64,000 nucleotides of DNA from Thioclava arctica (GTDB taxonomy: Bacteria > Pseudomonadota > Alphaproteobacteria > Rhodobacterales > Rhodobacteraceae). Below are positions 46,047-55,149 of the stretch, one piece after another. Position numbers and translations under genes: made by a program. The stretch covers positions 76,898-140,897 of the forward strand of contig NZ_JBFRYC010000008.1 of NCBI RefSeq assembly GCF_040892615.1, read 5' to 3'. The notes under the pieces were generated by a model, which saw only the letters and a list, made by a program, of their open reading frames with translations, was not told where the DNA came from and searched no databases. Position 1 is the stretch's first letter. The number at the start of each line of letters is the position of its first letter.

Positions 46047-46068
46047 GAATGCCGTCCCGCGGTGGCGA

Positions 46069-46542
46069 TCAGAGATATTTGGTTGGCACCGCCGTGGTGA
46101 ATTTCAGCTCTTCCATTGAAATCGAGGAGTTCACGGTCGAGAACTCCAACTCTTCAATCAGGCGTTGGTACACCATGTCATAGGCGGCAATGTCGGGCAC
46201 CACGACCTTCATGATGTAGTCGGTGGCCCCGGTCAGGCGATAGGCCTCGACCACTTCGGGGACGTCCTCGATCAGGGCGCGGAATTTCTTGAACCATTCC
46301 ATCGCGTGGCGTGGCGCGGTGACGCCGATAAAGATCGTCATCGGTACATTGGCCAGTTTCTGATCGACCACGGCGACGCGGGCACGGATCAGTCCCGAGC
46401 TTTCCATTCGTTTGATGCGCCGCCAGACCGGGGTGGCGCTGAGCCCGACACGCTCTGCGATGGCCGCGATGGGCAGGTCGCTATCAACCTGCAAAATCGC
46501 GAGGATTTTTTGATCGACCTCATCATAATCGCTCTCGCTCAT
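46069..46542 (-). CDS. Lrp/AsnC-family transcriptional regulator
   Basis: 157 residues from ATG 46542; AGGAG is 5 bp upstream, a better spacing than for ATG 46545. N-terminal HTH (DQKILAILQVDSDLPIAAIA, SATPVWRRIKRME) and C-terminal RAM ligand domain (AYRLTGATDYIMKVVVPD). It is convergent with the class V aminotransferase gene and probably responds to an amino acid. Confidence 0.94.
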   Translation of the reverse strand: MSESDYDEVDQKILAILQVDSDLPIAAIAERVGLSATPVWRRIKRMESSGLIRARVAVVDQKLANVPMTIFIGVTAPRHAMEWFKKFRALIEDVPEVVEAYRLTGATDYIMKVVVPDIAAYDMVYQRLIEELEFSTVNSSISMEELKFTTAVPTKYL

Positions 46543-46776
46543 CATGTCTCCTTGCGGGCGGGCTGCGTGGCGCTGACTGCGTGTTAAACGGGCTTAGCGT
46601 TAAATCTGTGTCTATGCGATCTGTATTTCAGAGCAAAGTTTTGCGCATTAGGCCCGATATGGAGCAAATTCTGTCTGTCACAGGCTTGCCCGTGTGATGC
46701 CCCCAGTCGCCCCGACATTTCAGCGAAGGGGGAAAGATCAAAGGTCTTGGTTCTCTGTGGAATGCACATCGCGGGT

Positions 46777-47583
46777 TCAGGCGTCGCGCGCGATGATCCA
46801 TTCCATTGCGGGATGTGCGACAAAACGCCAGTTTCGACGCGGTCCGGCCATCACGTTGAGGTAATACATCTCGAACCCGTAGGGCGCACCGCATGGGTGG
46901 TGCCCACGGGGGACCAGAACCACATCGCCATCTGACACCGCCATGGTTTCATCCAATGTGCCATCTTCGGTATAAACGCGTTGAATCCCAAAGCCTTGGG
47001 CGGGGTTCAGGCGGTGGTAATAGGTCTCTTCGAGATAGGTGATGCGGGGGAAATCATCTTCGTCATGACGATGCGAGGGATAGCTTGACCAGTGACCGGG
47101 CGGGGTGAACACTTCGGTCACCAGCAGGCTGTCGCAGTAGTCCTCGCCCTCCATGGCGATGTTATTGATATAGCGCGTATTGCTGCCTTTGCCGCGCTCG
47201 GTCAGGGTGATCCCATCGGGGCCGATCCGGCGTGCCTGATGCCCGCCATGCCCCGGGGCGGCACAGACCGCAATCGTGCAATCGCTTTGAGCGAAGGCGG
47301 CCCATTGCGCGTCATTGGGCACATACAGGCAATGAGGGGGCGTTTTTTCGAAAACGTCCATCCTGTCGCCCAGACTGCCCCAATCCTGCCCCGCTGCGGT
47401 GATCGTGGCCTTGCCCTCGATCATGACAAGGATCACCTCATTCGGGCCGGTTTGTTCGCCCACACGATCGCCTGCGCGCAACCGATAGAGCGAAAATCCG
47501 ACATAGCGCCAACCCGCAGTGGCGGCGGTGATGTCATGCACCTTACCATGGCGCCCAAAGGGTTTGCGTAGCAGATCTGGCAT
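46777..47583 (-). CDS. iolB: 5-deoxy-glucuronate isomerase
   Basis: 268 residues from ATG 47583, with GGAAGGAG upstream. IolB isomerises 5-deoxy-glucuronate in myo-inositol breakdown. The bicupin metal site is seen in SYPSHRHDEDDFP and the ETYYHRLNPAQGFG segment, and the C-terminal VPRGHHPCGAPYGFEMYYLNVMAGP is the family signature. No other iol genes are in the window, so the rest of the pathway must be encoded elsewhere. The 191 bp between its start and the hydratase gene hold no clear gene. Confidence 0.95.
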   Translation of the reverse strand: MPDLLRKPFGRHGKVHDITAATAGWRYVGFSLYRLRAGDRVGEQTGPNEVILVMIEGKATITAAGQDWGSLGDRMDVFEKTPPHCLYVPNDAQWAAFAQSDCTIAVCAAPGHGGHQARRIGPDGITLTERGKGSNTRYINNIAMEGEDYCDSLLVTEVFTPPGHWSSYPSHRHDEDDFPRITYLEETYYHRLNPAQGFGIQRVYTEDGTLDETMAVSDGDVVLVPRGHHPCGAPYGFEMYYLNVMAGPRRNWRFVAHPAMEWIIARDA

Positions 47584-47774
47584 CGTCTTCTCCTTCCAAC
47601 AGTCCGAACCTTGCGCAAAAGGCGGTGACAGGCGCGGCTCGGATCGCTCAAACCTTGGGGCGTGGCGGGTAGATGATTTTGCCTCTGACACCGCTGTCCA
47701 CGACAAGGCCGAACAGGGGGTGATCACGCTGGCCAATTTCGGCTCGCTGCCCAAATAAGCCGTGCGGCGAGCCT

Positions 47775-48566
47775 TTAGCTATCGGCCCAATCGGGTTTGC
47801 GTTTCTCGATGAAGGCTTGCAGCCCTTCCTCAGTGTCGCGCCAAAGCATGTTTTCCACCATCACGGCGGCGGTGTGCTCATAGGCCTGCGCAAGATCCAT
47901 AGTCGTCTGGTCGTAAAACGCCCGTTTGCCGATCTTCACCGCCGCGCCCAGCTTGGCGGCGAGGGTTTGCGCCAGCTTGTCGGTCTCGGCGTCAAGTGCG
48001 TCATGGGGGGCGACGCGGTTGACCAGCCCGACCTCGCGGGCGCGTTCAGCATCAATGAACTCGCCCGTGGTGAGCATTTCAAACGCTACCTTGCGGGGTA
48101 CGTTGCGCGACAGCGCCACCATCGGTGTGGAACAAAACAGACCGATATTGACGCCATTCACGCCAAAGCGCGTGCCCTCGGCCGCCACGGCCAGATCGCA
48201 GCTTGCCACCAACTGACAGCCCGCCGCCGTGGCGATGCCATGGGCCTGCGCAATCACCGGCTGGGGCAGGGCAGGGATCATCTGCATCACCTCGGCGCAG
48301 CGAAAGAACAGATCGGCGAAATAGGCGCGCCCGTAATCGGCCCCCTCACGCCCGCGCTGCATTTCCTTGAGATCATGGCCCGCGCAAAATGCCTTGCCCG
48401 CACCTTTGAGCACCACGACCTTGATGGTCTCGTCGCTGGCCAATTCGCTAAAGCGCGATTTCAGCGCCGCCAACATCGCATCCGACAGCGCGTTCAGGCT
48501 GCCCGGCGCGTTCATCGTCAAATGCGCCACCGCAGCGTTATCTTCGCGCATCACCAGATCGGTCAT
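47775..48566 (-). CDS. Enoyl-CoA hydratase/isomerase family protein
   Basis: 263 residues from ATG 48566, with GAGGAGGAG upstream. Crotonase fold with the oxyanion-hole motifs GKAFCAGHDLKEM and HGIATAAGCQLVASCDLAVA. The catalytic Glu positions are not obvious from the sequence (GVNGVNIGLFCSTP where many have Glu), so the exact reaction is uncertain. Relatives annotated ECHDC3-like share these features. Confidence 0.92.
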   Translation of the reverse strand: MTDLVMREDNAAVAHLTMNAPGSLNALSDAMLAALKSRFSELASDETIKVVVLKGAGKAFCAGHDLKEMQRGREGADYGRAYFADLFFRCAEVMQMIPALPQPVIAQAHGIATAAGCQLVASCDLAVAAEGTRFGVNGVNIGLFCSTPMVALSRNVPRKVAFEMLTTGEFIDAERAREVGLVNRVAPHDALDAETDKLAQTLAAKLGAAVKIGKRAFYDQTTMDLAQAYEHTAAVMVENMLWRDTEEGLQAFIEKRKPDWADS

Positions 48567-48624
48567 TGAAACTCCTCCTCTTTGGCGAAACTCTAGGGTG
48601 GGTTTGACAGAGAGGGAAGAGAGC

Positions 48625-49044
48625 ATGGCTCTTGTAATGGATCGCGCCGCCTTGGCGATTTTTTTGGATCAGGCGTTTCCGCAAGTCAGGGGTGATTTCG
48701 CGATTGATGCATTGGATGATGAGGAACTGGTGGTGCGGCTTTGCGTGGCCGAGCAGCATCTGCGCCCCGGTGGCACGGTGTCGGGGCCCAACATCTTTGC
48801 GCTGGCCGATGTCGGCATCTACATGGCGATCCTTTCGCGGATCGGGCCGGTGGCGCTGGCGGTGACGACCAATGCCAGTATCGACTTCATGCGCAAACCG
48901 GTGGCAGGCGTCGATTTGATCGCGCGGGTGCGGATATTGAAGCTGGGGCGCGTGCTGGCGGTGGGCGAGGCGCTGATGTTTTCGGATGGTGACGCGCGTC
49001 CGGTGGCGCGGGCAAGCATGACCTATTCGATTCCACCAAAGTGA
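48625..49044 (+). CDS. PaaI-family thioesterase
   Basis: 139 residues from ATG 48625, with AGAGGGAAG upstream. Hotdog fold of the PaaI type: LRPGGTVSGPNIFALADVGIYMAIL contains the helix that carries the catalytic Asp, and NASIDFMRKPVAG follows. It probably cleaves an acyl-CoA. It is divergent from the enoyl-CoA hydratase gene, 58 bp away, which suggests a shared acyl-CoA role. Confidence 0.88.
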   Translation: MALVMDRAALAIFLDQAFPQVRGDFAIDALDDEELVVRLCVAEQHLRPGGTVSGPNIFALADVGIYMAILSRIGPVALAVTTNASIDFMRKPVAGVDLIARVRILKLGRVLAVGEALMFSDGDARPVARASMTYSIPPK

Positions 49045-49221
49045 GCAGGGCGGGGGCTTTGCCTGCGTGTTTGGGGGTGAAAAAGTGGGGTATTTATATA
49101 CCTATTTTATAACGCATTGTTTTTGCATGTATAAATTCCGATAAGGGGGCTTGAAATATGCACGCAAATCGTCGAAAAGCCGCCATCAGAATTCGATAAT
49201 CCCCTACAAGGGCCGTTAAAA

Positions 49222-49683
49222 ATGAAAACCTACACCGCAAAACCCGCGGAGATCGAAAAGAAATGGGTCATCATCGACGCTGAAGGCGTCGTGCTGGGCC
49301 GTCTCGCCTCGATCGTCGCAATGCGTCTGCGTGGCAAGCACAAAGCCACCTTCACGCCGCACATGGATATGGGCGACAATGTGATCATCATCAACGCCGG
49401 CAAGGTGCAGATGACGGGTCGCAAGCGCGAAGACAAAACCTACTACTGGCACACCGGCCACCCCGGCGGGATCAAATCGCGCACCGCGCGTCAGATCCTT
49501 GAGGGCGCGCATCCTGAGCGCGTGGTGATCAAAGCCGTGGAGCGCATGATTTCGCGCAACCGTCTGGGCAGTGCGCAAATGTCGAACCTGCGTGTTTACG
49601 CTGGCACCGATCATCCGCATGAAGCGCAACAGCCTGAAGTTCTCGACGTCAAGTCGATGAACAAAAAGAACACTCGGAGCTGA
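49222..49683 (+). CDS. rplM: 50S ribosomal protein L13
   Basis: 153 residues. The family signature is present: WVIIDAEGVVLGRLAS, GDNVIIINAGKVQMTG, YYWHTGHPGG, HPERVVIKAVERMI. It is followed 2 bp later by rpsI, the standard pair. The 177 bp upstream are AT-rich (TATTTATATACC around 49089-49101, then TTTTTGCATGTATAAATT), fitting a strong promoter, though I cannot assign the boxes with certainty. Confidence 0.97.
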   Translation: MKTYTAKPAEIEKKWVIIDAEGVVLGRLASIVAMRLRGKHKATFTPHMDMGDNVIIINAGKVQMTGRKREDKTYYWHTGHPGGIKSRTARQILEGAHPERVVIKAVERMISRNRLGSAQMSNLRVYAGTDHPHEAQQPEVLDVKSMNKKNTRS

Positions 49684-49685
49684 TC

Positions 49686-50186
49686 ATGTCTGACGATATC
49701 AAGACTCTCGACGATCTGAAATCGGTCGTGTCCGGCTCTGACGCCGCGCTCGCGCCCGACACTGAAACCGCCGCTCCGCGTGAGCCCGTGCGCGACGCGC
49801 TCGGCCGTTCCTATGCGACCGGCAAACGTAAAGACGCGGTCGCCCGCGTTTGGATCAAGCCGGGTACGGGCAAGATCGTAGTAAACGGCAAAGAGATGCC
49901 GGTTTATTTCGCGCGCCCCGTGCTGCAGCTGATCGTGAACCAGCCGTTCGACGTCGCCAATGTGCGCGGTGAGTTCGACGTGTTCGCCACCGTCGCCGGT
50001 GGTGGCCTGTCGGGTCAAGCTGGTGCGGTCAAGCACGGCATCTCGAAAGCGTTGCAGCTTTATGATCCCAGCATGCGTGCTGCTCTCAAAGCCGCAGGCT
50101 TCCTGACCCGCGACTCGCGCGTTGTGGAACGTAAGAAATACGGCAAGCGCAAAGCTCGCCGGAGCTTCCAGTTCTCCAAGCGCTAA
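49686..50186 (+). CDS. rpsI: 30S ribosomal protein S9
   Basis: 166 residues, with about 35 extra at the N-terminus as usual in Alphaproteobacteria. The core GRSYATGKRKDAVARVWIK, GGGLSGQAGAVKHGISKAL and the basic C-terminal tail ending SFQFSKR, which reaches the P-site tRNA, are intact. A strong terminator follows 30 bp downstream. Confidence 0.97.
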   Translation: MSDDIKTLDDLKSVVSGSDAALAPDTETAAPREPVRDALGRSYATGKRKDAVARVWIKPGTGKIVVNGKEMPVYFARPVLQLIVNQPFDVANVRGEFDVFATVAGGGLSGQAGAVKHGISKALQLYDPSMRAALKAAGFLTRDSRVVERKKYGKRKARRSFQFSKR

Positions 50187-50216
50187 CTGCGGGCGAGTAT
50201 ATTTCTCAACGATTTT

Positions 50217-50243
50217 AAAGGGCTGCATGTTTTGCAGCCCTTT
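50217..50243 (+). terminator. Rho-independent terminator of rplM-rpsI
   Basis: A perfect 11-bp stem AAAGGGCTGCA / TGCAGCCCTTT with a 5-base loop, running into TTTTT. It marks the end of the ordinary chromosomal part; an insertion sequence begins 57 bp later. Confidence 0.93.
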
Positions 50244-50300
50244 TTCTATGCGTAGCGACTTTGTAGCCGCACGCTGAATTCATCGATGGATTGATTTAGG

Positions 50301-51466
50301 TGTTCAATCCCACGGTTTGATGGTGCGATCCTTTCTCAGGAATGGGCGGAAGCCTTGTGGGTCAAGTTCGACGCGGGAGCGCCACGATCCCGTTGACCAG
50401 CAGGTGATGCTTGCATCGCCGAGAGGGGCGCACGCCGTCAGAGCAGAAATACGGCGATCCTTTGGCTGGCAGGGTATTGCGAAGCAATGTCCCGAGAAGC
50501 GCAAGCTTCGCTCGCGAAGCTGAGCAAGGAGCTGGGCCTCAACCCAAAAACCGTCACAAAATGGCGCAAGCGCGCGACGGTCGAGAATCTGAAAACCGGG
50601 CCGAAGGAGCCACGTCCGACGGTTCTCACCGACGCTGAGGAGGCGATGATCGTCGCATTCCGGCGGCACACGCGACTGCCGCGGGATGATTGCCTCTATG
50701 CTCCCCAGCCGTCGCTTCCGCATCTGACACGGTCGGCGCTCCATCGCTGCCTTCAGCGACATGGCATCTCTCGCTTGCCGGATGGCGAGGGTGACAAGCC
50801 AAAGCGGCAGCAGTTTAAGCGCTATCCCATCCACTGCCCGGCAGAGTATGTTTACATGGACGAGAGGGGGTTTCTTTCACATCGATATCGCTGAAGTTCA
50901 GACGGCGGAGGGCAAACTCTATCTCTTTGTTGGCATTGACCGGACCAGCAAATTTGCGACCACCCAACTCGTGGAAAAGGCGGATCGCAAGACCGCCAGG
51001 GAGTTCCTCGAACATCTGCTCAAGGCTGTCCCCTATCGCATCTGTACGATCCTGACCCCCTTTCATGGTTTGCAAGCAAACCACTGCCGGGCAACGGATA
51101 ACGGCATCCACTTCGCCGAGCAGCCCCGCAACAGGAACACGGCATATTCGCGCCAGATGCGCTTCGACATCATCTGCGAGGCAAATGGGATCGAGCACCG
51201 CCTGACCAAGCCAAACCATCCGTGGACCAATGGCCAGGTCGAGAGAATGAACCGGACGATCAAGGAGGCGACCGTCAAACGCTTCCATTACGAAAACCAC
51301 GACCAATTGCGCGCCCACCTCGCCGATTTCAAGGCTGCCTACAACTTCGCCCGTAGGATGAAGACACTCAGCGATCTCACGCCTTACGAATACATCTGCA
51401 AGATCCGGACTTTAGAGCCGGATCGATCCATCTTAAATCCGATCCACCAAATGCCGGGACCGAACA
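50301..51466 (+). mobile_element. IS481-like insertion sequence, decayed
   Basis: The ends are imperfect inverted repeats beginning TGTTC: TGTTCAATCCCACGGTTTG at 50301 and, on the other strand, TGTTCGGTCCCGGCATTTG from 51466. About 16 of 26 positions match. Between them lies one transposase of the IS481 family, broken by several lesions. No exact target-site duplication was found next to these ends; TTAGG occurs at 50296-50300 and again at 51476-51480, 9 bp outside the right end, which may be chance. Confidence 0.8.
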
Positions 51467-51471
51467 ACTAG
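50487..51471 (+). pseudogene. IS481-family transposase, frameshifted
   Basis: The first frame has the HTH part (NPKTVTKWRKR, AFRRHTRLPRDDCLYAPQP, LTRSALHRCLQRHGISRLP); the catalytic part (HIDIAEVQTAEGKLYLFVG, TDNGIHF, HPWTNGQVERMNRTIKEAT) is in another frame. A frameshift near 50862-50875, beside a G-run, separates them. The expected N-terminal segment (HAVRAEIRRS) is in a third frame before 50470. A 36-bp in-frame insertion (51058-51093) splits the LT/TDNG catalytic stretch. The product should be inactive. Confidence 0.82.
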
Positions 51472-51792
51472 CCGGTTAGGTCTCGTAACTCTATCGGTAT
51501 CCAAAATACAAATCGCCAAGGATTGTCGCCGCGACTTTGCGTAGGCGCGTTCCGAAATTTGTTCCGACCGCGATCTTGATTTCTCAATTTAGATGGGGTT
51601 TCGAAAGTGGCAGGGCCCCTTCGGCTGGGGGGCGAAAAGGGGATGCGGGCCGAAGGTGAGCATGTTGTCTCTTCGTGCTCATCAATGAATTACGCTCAAA
51701 AAAACCATGTTTATCACTCTAATAACCCCTACACATCCCGTCAGCGACAACTCTGACTTCTACCGGGTCAGTTCTCGGTGGCATTCAACACG
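51472..51792. other. Non-coding stretch after the insertion sequence
   Basis: 321 bp with no supportable gene. It is AT-richer at its end, and GTTCCGAAATTTGTTCCGACCGC contains a short direct repeat of GTTCCGA (51549 and 51561). I see no promoter or RNA signal that I would defend. Confidence 0.4.
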
Positions 51793-52563
51793 TCAGATGG
51801 GCCGATAGTCCTCAGCCTGATTGGAAAGTGTGTCTGCTGGGTAAGTATCGTGGGCCGGAATGTCTGCGATTAGTATTGCTTCCTGCAATCCTGCCGCTGC
51901 GATCTCTTGCGCGTCGGGACCGAATATTACTGAGCGTCCGCCGTAATTCAGACTGCCTTCGGCGCCGCAATAATTAGCATGGACCACCGTGAGACGGTTT
52001 TCGTAGGCACGGGCGGGAATGAGCGACTCTTGAACATTCTCAAATCCCGCTGGATTGGCTGTGGGAACCAAGATGATTTCAGCGCCACGCTTTGCAATCA
52101 TCGAAGCATGCTGCGGAAATTCTATATCATAGCGGATCAGCAGACCGATCCTGCGATGAAAGAGTGAGAAGAGAGGAGGGGGCTCTGTTCCAGAGGTGAA
52201 GACAGATTTTTCCTTATCACCGAAAAGCTGAATTTTCTGATAATGTGCCAGCACTTCACCCTGTCCCCCGATCACCGTCGCGGCATTGAAAATCGCATCG
52301 TCGGCGCGCTAGGGCCTCCCGAGAACCAAAGCAACGCCGCTTTTGCGCGCGAAGGTTTGAAGCCGTGTCAACCAAGGACCGTCAAGCGATTGAGCGCGAG
52401 AAATAAGTGAATCTTGTTGATTGTAACCGGGCAAAATAAGTTCCGGAAATATGGCAAGTGCCGCACCCGCTCGGGCTGCTAAATGGGCTACCTCTTCGAT
52501 CCGCGCGAAGACGCCATTCAGATCTCCATTGCTAGGTCAGGGTTGGCAAACGACGATTTTCAA
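51793..52563 (-). pseudogene. DavA-like amidase (nitrilase family), inactivated
   Basis: From a TTG at 52563 with AGGAG upstream, the frame reads as a full-length (256-codon) nitrilase-family amidase close to 5-aminopentanamidase (DavA): KIVVCQP, then AIFPELILPGYN with the catalytic Glu, HYQKIQLFGD with the catalytic Lys, and HANYCGAEG. Two in-frame stops break it: TGA at 52539-52537 (codon 9) and TAG at 52311-52309 (codon 85). The catalytic Cys of the family LLICYD motif is Arg here (LLIRYDIEFPQ, codon 144). It is divergent from the flavin monooxygenase gene. Confidence 0.85.
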
Positions 52564-52647
52564 TATGATCTCCTGTCAACCGACGCGTTGAGTCGCATGT
52601 TAGGCGACGACATCCAAAAATTGAGAAGTGCAAGAGAGGAAGCTCGC

Positions 52648-54288
52648 ATGAAAGAGTTTGCAGCCTTCGGCCCGGACTTTCCATTCGCCTATGATGACTG
52701 GCTCGCGCATCCTGGCGGCTTGGGTCGAATTCCAGATGCGCGTCAAGGTGCGTCGGTGGCTGTGATCGGGGCCGGAGCGGCCGGAGTGGTTGCTGGTCAT
52801 GAACTGATGAAACTCGGGCTTCGCCCCGTGGTTTACGAATCCGGAAAATTTGGCGGGCGGCTCAGATCGGAGATTTTCGAGGGGACTGAGGATGTCGTCG
52901 CCGAACTTGGTGGTATGCGCTTTCCAGTCTCATCGCGTGCCTTCTATCATTATGTTGACCGTGTCGGGTGCAAGAGCATGCCGTTTCCAAACCCACTAAG
53001 TGACGCTGCGGGGTCAACGGTCATCGATTTGGAGGGGGAAACCCTCTTCGCCCGTTCCATCGACGATCTACCCACCCTCTATCGCGAGGTCGCTCATGCC
53101 TATGATGCGGCACTTGAGGAGGGCGCACGGTTCTGTGATCTGCAAGCCGCAGTACGGTCGCGCGATCCCAAACGCGTGAAGGAATTGTGGGACCCGCTGG
53201 TGTCGGAATGGGATGAGCGGACGTTTTATGATTTTGTCACATCGTCAGAGGCATTTCGAAAACTCACCTTTCGCCATCGCGAGGTTTTCGGGCAAGTCGG
53301 GTTTGGAACCGGAGGTTGGGACAGCGATTTTCCAAATTCGATGCTGGAAATTCTTAGGGTAAATCTGTGCCGACTAGATGAAGAACAACGCTATATTGAG
53401 GGCGGGGCCGAGGATGTTCTTCAGAAGCTGTGGCGCTTGCCGGTCAATTGCGAATTTTGGGGTCGCAGCTCTTTGTCCGAGCTAAATGGCGGGGCGACAC
53501 GTGGCAGGGTCGCCAAGATCGCGCGCGACGCATCGGGAAAGATCGCTGTCACTGATCGTTGGGGACATACGGATCTTTATGAGGCGGTCTTGGTGACCTG
53601 CCAGACCCATTTGCTGACGACTTCCATCGAAACCGATGAAGCTTTGTTCGATCAAAAATTGTGGATGGCTCTGGATCGCACCCGCTACATGCAGGCGGCT
53701 AAGACCTTTGTAATGGTCGACCGGCCTTTCTGGAACGACATTGATCCAGAAACGGGCCGTCCGGTGATGTCGATGACCCTGACTGACAGAATTACACGGG
53801 GGACTTATCTGTTCGACTATGGTCCGGATCGGCCAGCGGTGATCTGCCTATCCTATTCGTGGATGACAGATGCGCTGAAAGTCCTGCCACTTGATGCCGA
53901 AACCCGCGTCGAACTCGCGTTGGCGGCGCTGTCGCATATCTATCCGGGGGTAGATATTGCTAGCCATATCCGAGGTAATCCTATCTGCGTGAGCTGGGAG
54001 GCAGACGAAAATTTCCTTGGGGCCTTCAAAGGGGCGTTGCCGGGGCACTACCGCTACAATCACCGTATGTATGGGCATTTCATGCAGGATCTTCTGCCTG
54101 CCGAGCAACGCGGGATTTTCTTGGCGGGGGACGGTATCAGTTGGACGCCAGCTTGGGTCGAAGGTGCAGTGCAGACGGCGCTCAATGCAGTTTGGGGAAT
54201 TCTGCATCATTTCGGAGGAGAAACAGACCCGCAAAATCCGGGGCCAGGCGACCTCTACCCCGAAATAGGACCGGTTTCGCTTGATTAA
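52648..54288 (+). CDS. Amino-acid 2-monooxygenase, flavin amine oxidase family (DavB-like)
   Basis: 546 residues from ATG 52648, with GAGAGGAAG upstream; the frame opens at 52483, but those residues overlap the divergent amidase. It matches lysine/tryptophan 2-monooxygenases, which turn an amino acid into its amide with O2. The segment FGPDFPFAYDDWLAHPGGLG is characteristic of DavB-type proteins. The FAD site is VAVIGAGAAGVVAGHELM; ELGGMRFPVSS, FGTGGWDSDFPNSMLEI and the C-terminal LAGDGISWTPAWVEGAVQTAL follow. Which amino acid it uses is not known. Its amidase partner is broken. Confidence 0.88.
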   Translation: MKEFAAFGPDFPFAYDDWLAHPGGLGRIPDARQGASVAVIGAGAAGVVAGHELMKLGLRPVVYESGKFGGRLRSEIFEGTEDVVAELGGMRFPVSSRAFYHYVDRVGCKSMPFPNPLSDAAGSTVIDLEGETLFARSIDDLPTLYREVAHAYDAALEEGARFCDLQAAVRSRDPKRVKELWDPLVSEWDERTFYDFVTSSEAFRKLTFRHREVFGQVGFGTGGWDSDFPNSMLEILRVNLCRLDEEQRYIEGGAEDVLQKLWRLPVNCEFWGRSSLSELNGGATRGRVAKIARDASGKIAVTDRWGHTDLYEAVLVTCQTHLLTTSIETDEALFDQKLWMALDRTRYMQAAKTFVMVDRPFWNDIDPETGRPVMSMTLTDRITRGTYLFDYGPDRPAVICLSYSWMTDALKVLPLDAETRVELALAALSHIYPGVDIASHIRGNPICVSWEADENFLGAFKGALPGHYRYNHRMYGHFMQDLLPAEQRGIFLAGDGISWTPAWVEGAVQTALNAVWGILHHFGGETDPQNPGPGDLYPEIGPVSLD

Positions 54289-54325
54289 TCCCCAGAGAGG
54301 ATTGGCTCATTTGTAAAGGGGGGGC

Positions 54326-54439
54326 GAGCGCATCGTCGCGAGAGACCCAGACCGCCAGACCGCTGAAATCCAGATACGCATAGCCCGCATCAACCGCATT
54401 AGCGCCCTCGGCACCGCCGAGACCGTCCGTGTGGTCTGA
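54326..54439 (+). mobile_element. IS5-like transposase, C-terminal remnant
   Basis: 38 codons ending at TGA 54439 read ERIVARDPDRQTAEIQIR and continue to SALGT, resembling the end of IS5-family transposases (MARDFDRQVAELQVR...). Nothing else of the element is seen. The surrounding 54289-54460 has no other content. Confidence 0.6.
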
Positions 54440-54460
54440 CCCCAATGGGGAACGGGGTCG

Positions 54461-54643
54461 TCACGCCTCAAGCTGCCATTTTGCAACAACGCCGATCCCG
54501 AGGGCGAAAAGGACCCGCAGGAATGTCTCGATCCTGCCGATCAGGTCGCGCGACAGCGACCTAATGCTGCCCTTGCCCTGTTCGAGGTTGTGCAGTGTCG
54601 GGATGCTGATCACCGCCGCCTTGGCCACGCTTGCTTGGGTCAA
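54461..54643 (-). pseudogene. XRE-type helix-turn-helix fragment
   Basis: The frame reads LTQASVAKAAVISIPTLHNL-EQGKG, a recognisable Cro/CI helix-turn-helix, followed by about 30 residues ending KWQLEA. The frame continues upstream (RDRRRALA, as expected before such a domain) to about 54715 but no proper start codon or ribosome binding site was found. It is probably a truncated regulator, though a short real gene is possible. Confidence 0.45.
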
Positions 54644-55149
54644 GGCGAGGGCGCGGCGTCGATCCCGCAGGAGGGGGAGTGCAAGCCTGACAAACCATTT
54701 TCGCTTTTTAAAACGTCATATTGAAAAGATTACTTTACCTCTGACGGAGGGATGCGACTTCGTCCATTACCGAGTCTGCGCGAGTCGGTTCGTCGCCGAA
54801 CGTCCCCAAGACGGCTGATTGCCTAAACACGACGTTCGCTCACCGGTGATAGAAGCCACGTATTAGAGGTAGGGTGGGCTCTGGACCCGCTCGGATGCCG
54901 CGCTGTGTCCAGATAAGCCCGCAATATCGGTCGTTTATAAGAATCGCAGCGCAAAACGAAGATCTAAGTCGGCAGGGCGGGAACCCAGAGGGCTCGTTTC
55001 GCACCATGTTGGTTGCACGAAGTAGTCACATGTCTTTCTGGCTTTGGAATTTGGGCCATCCACAGGCATTTTTGTTACTTTGGCATAGCTATGTTTCACG
55101 GTCGCGTGATAGTTAATGTCTTGAAATAACCCGTAGAGGATTAAACCGC
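54644..55149. other. Non-coding stretch before the small secreted protein
   Basis: About 500 bp with no gene I can support beyond the upstream part of the HTH fragment. Short frames (for example 54874-55116) have no family resemblance. AT-rich DNA at 55060-55140 probably holds the promoter of the next gene. Confidence 0.4.

Noticed and set aside
47519..47758. Plus-strand frame ending in a protein-like tail (ITLANFGSLPK)
   Set aside because: No family could be named, it overlaps iolB antisense, and it has no ribosome binding site. Mentioned only as context for iolB.
50296..51480. TTAGG on both sides of the IS481 element as a target-site duplication
   Set aside because: The right copy is 9 bp outside the inverted repeat, so it does not fit a duplication directly flanking the element.
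54182..54445. 87-codon minus-strand frame
   Set aside because: It covers the IS5-like remnant and the end of the monooxygenase on the opposite strand; no support of its own.
54874..55116. 80-codon plus-strand frame
   Set aside because: No ribosome binding site, no hydrophobic or domain pattern, and no resemblance to known proteins.
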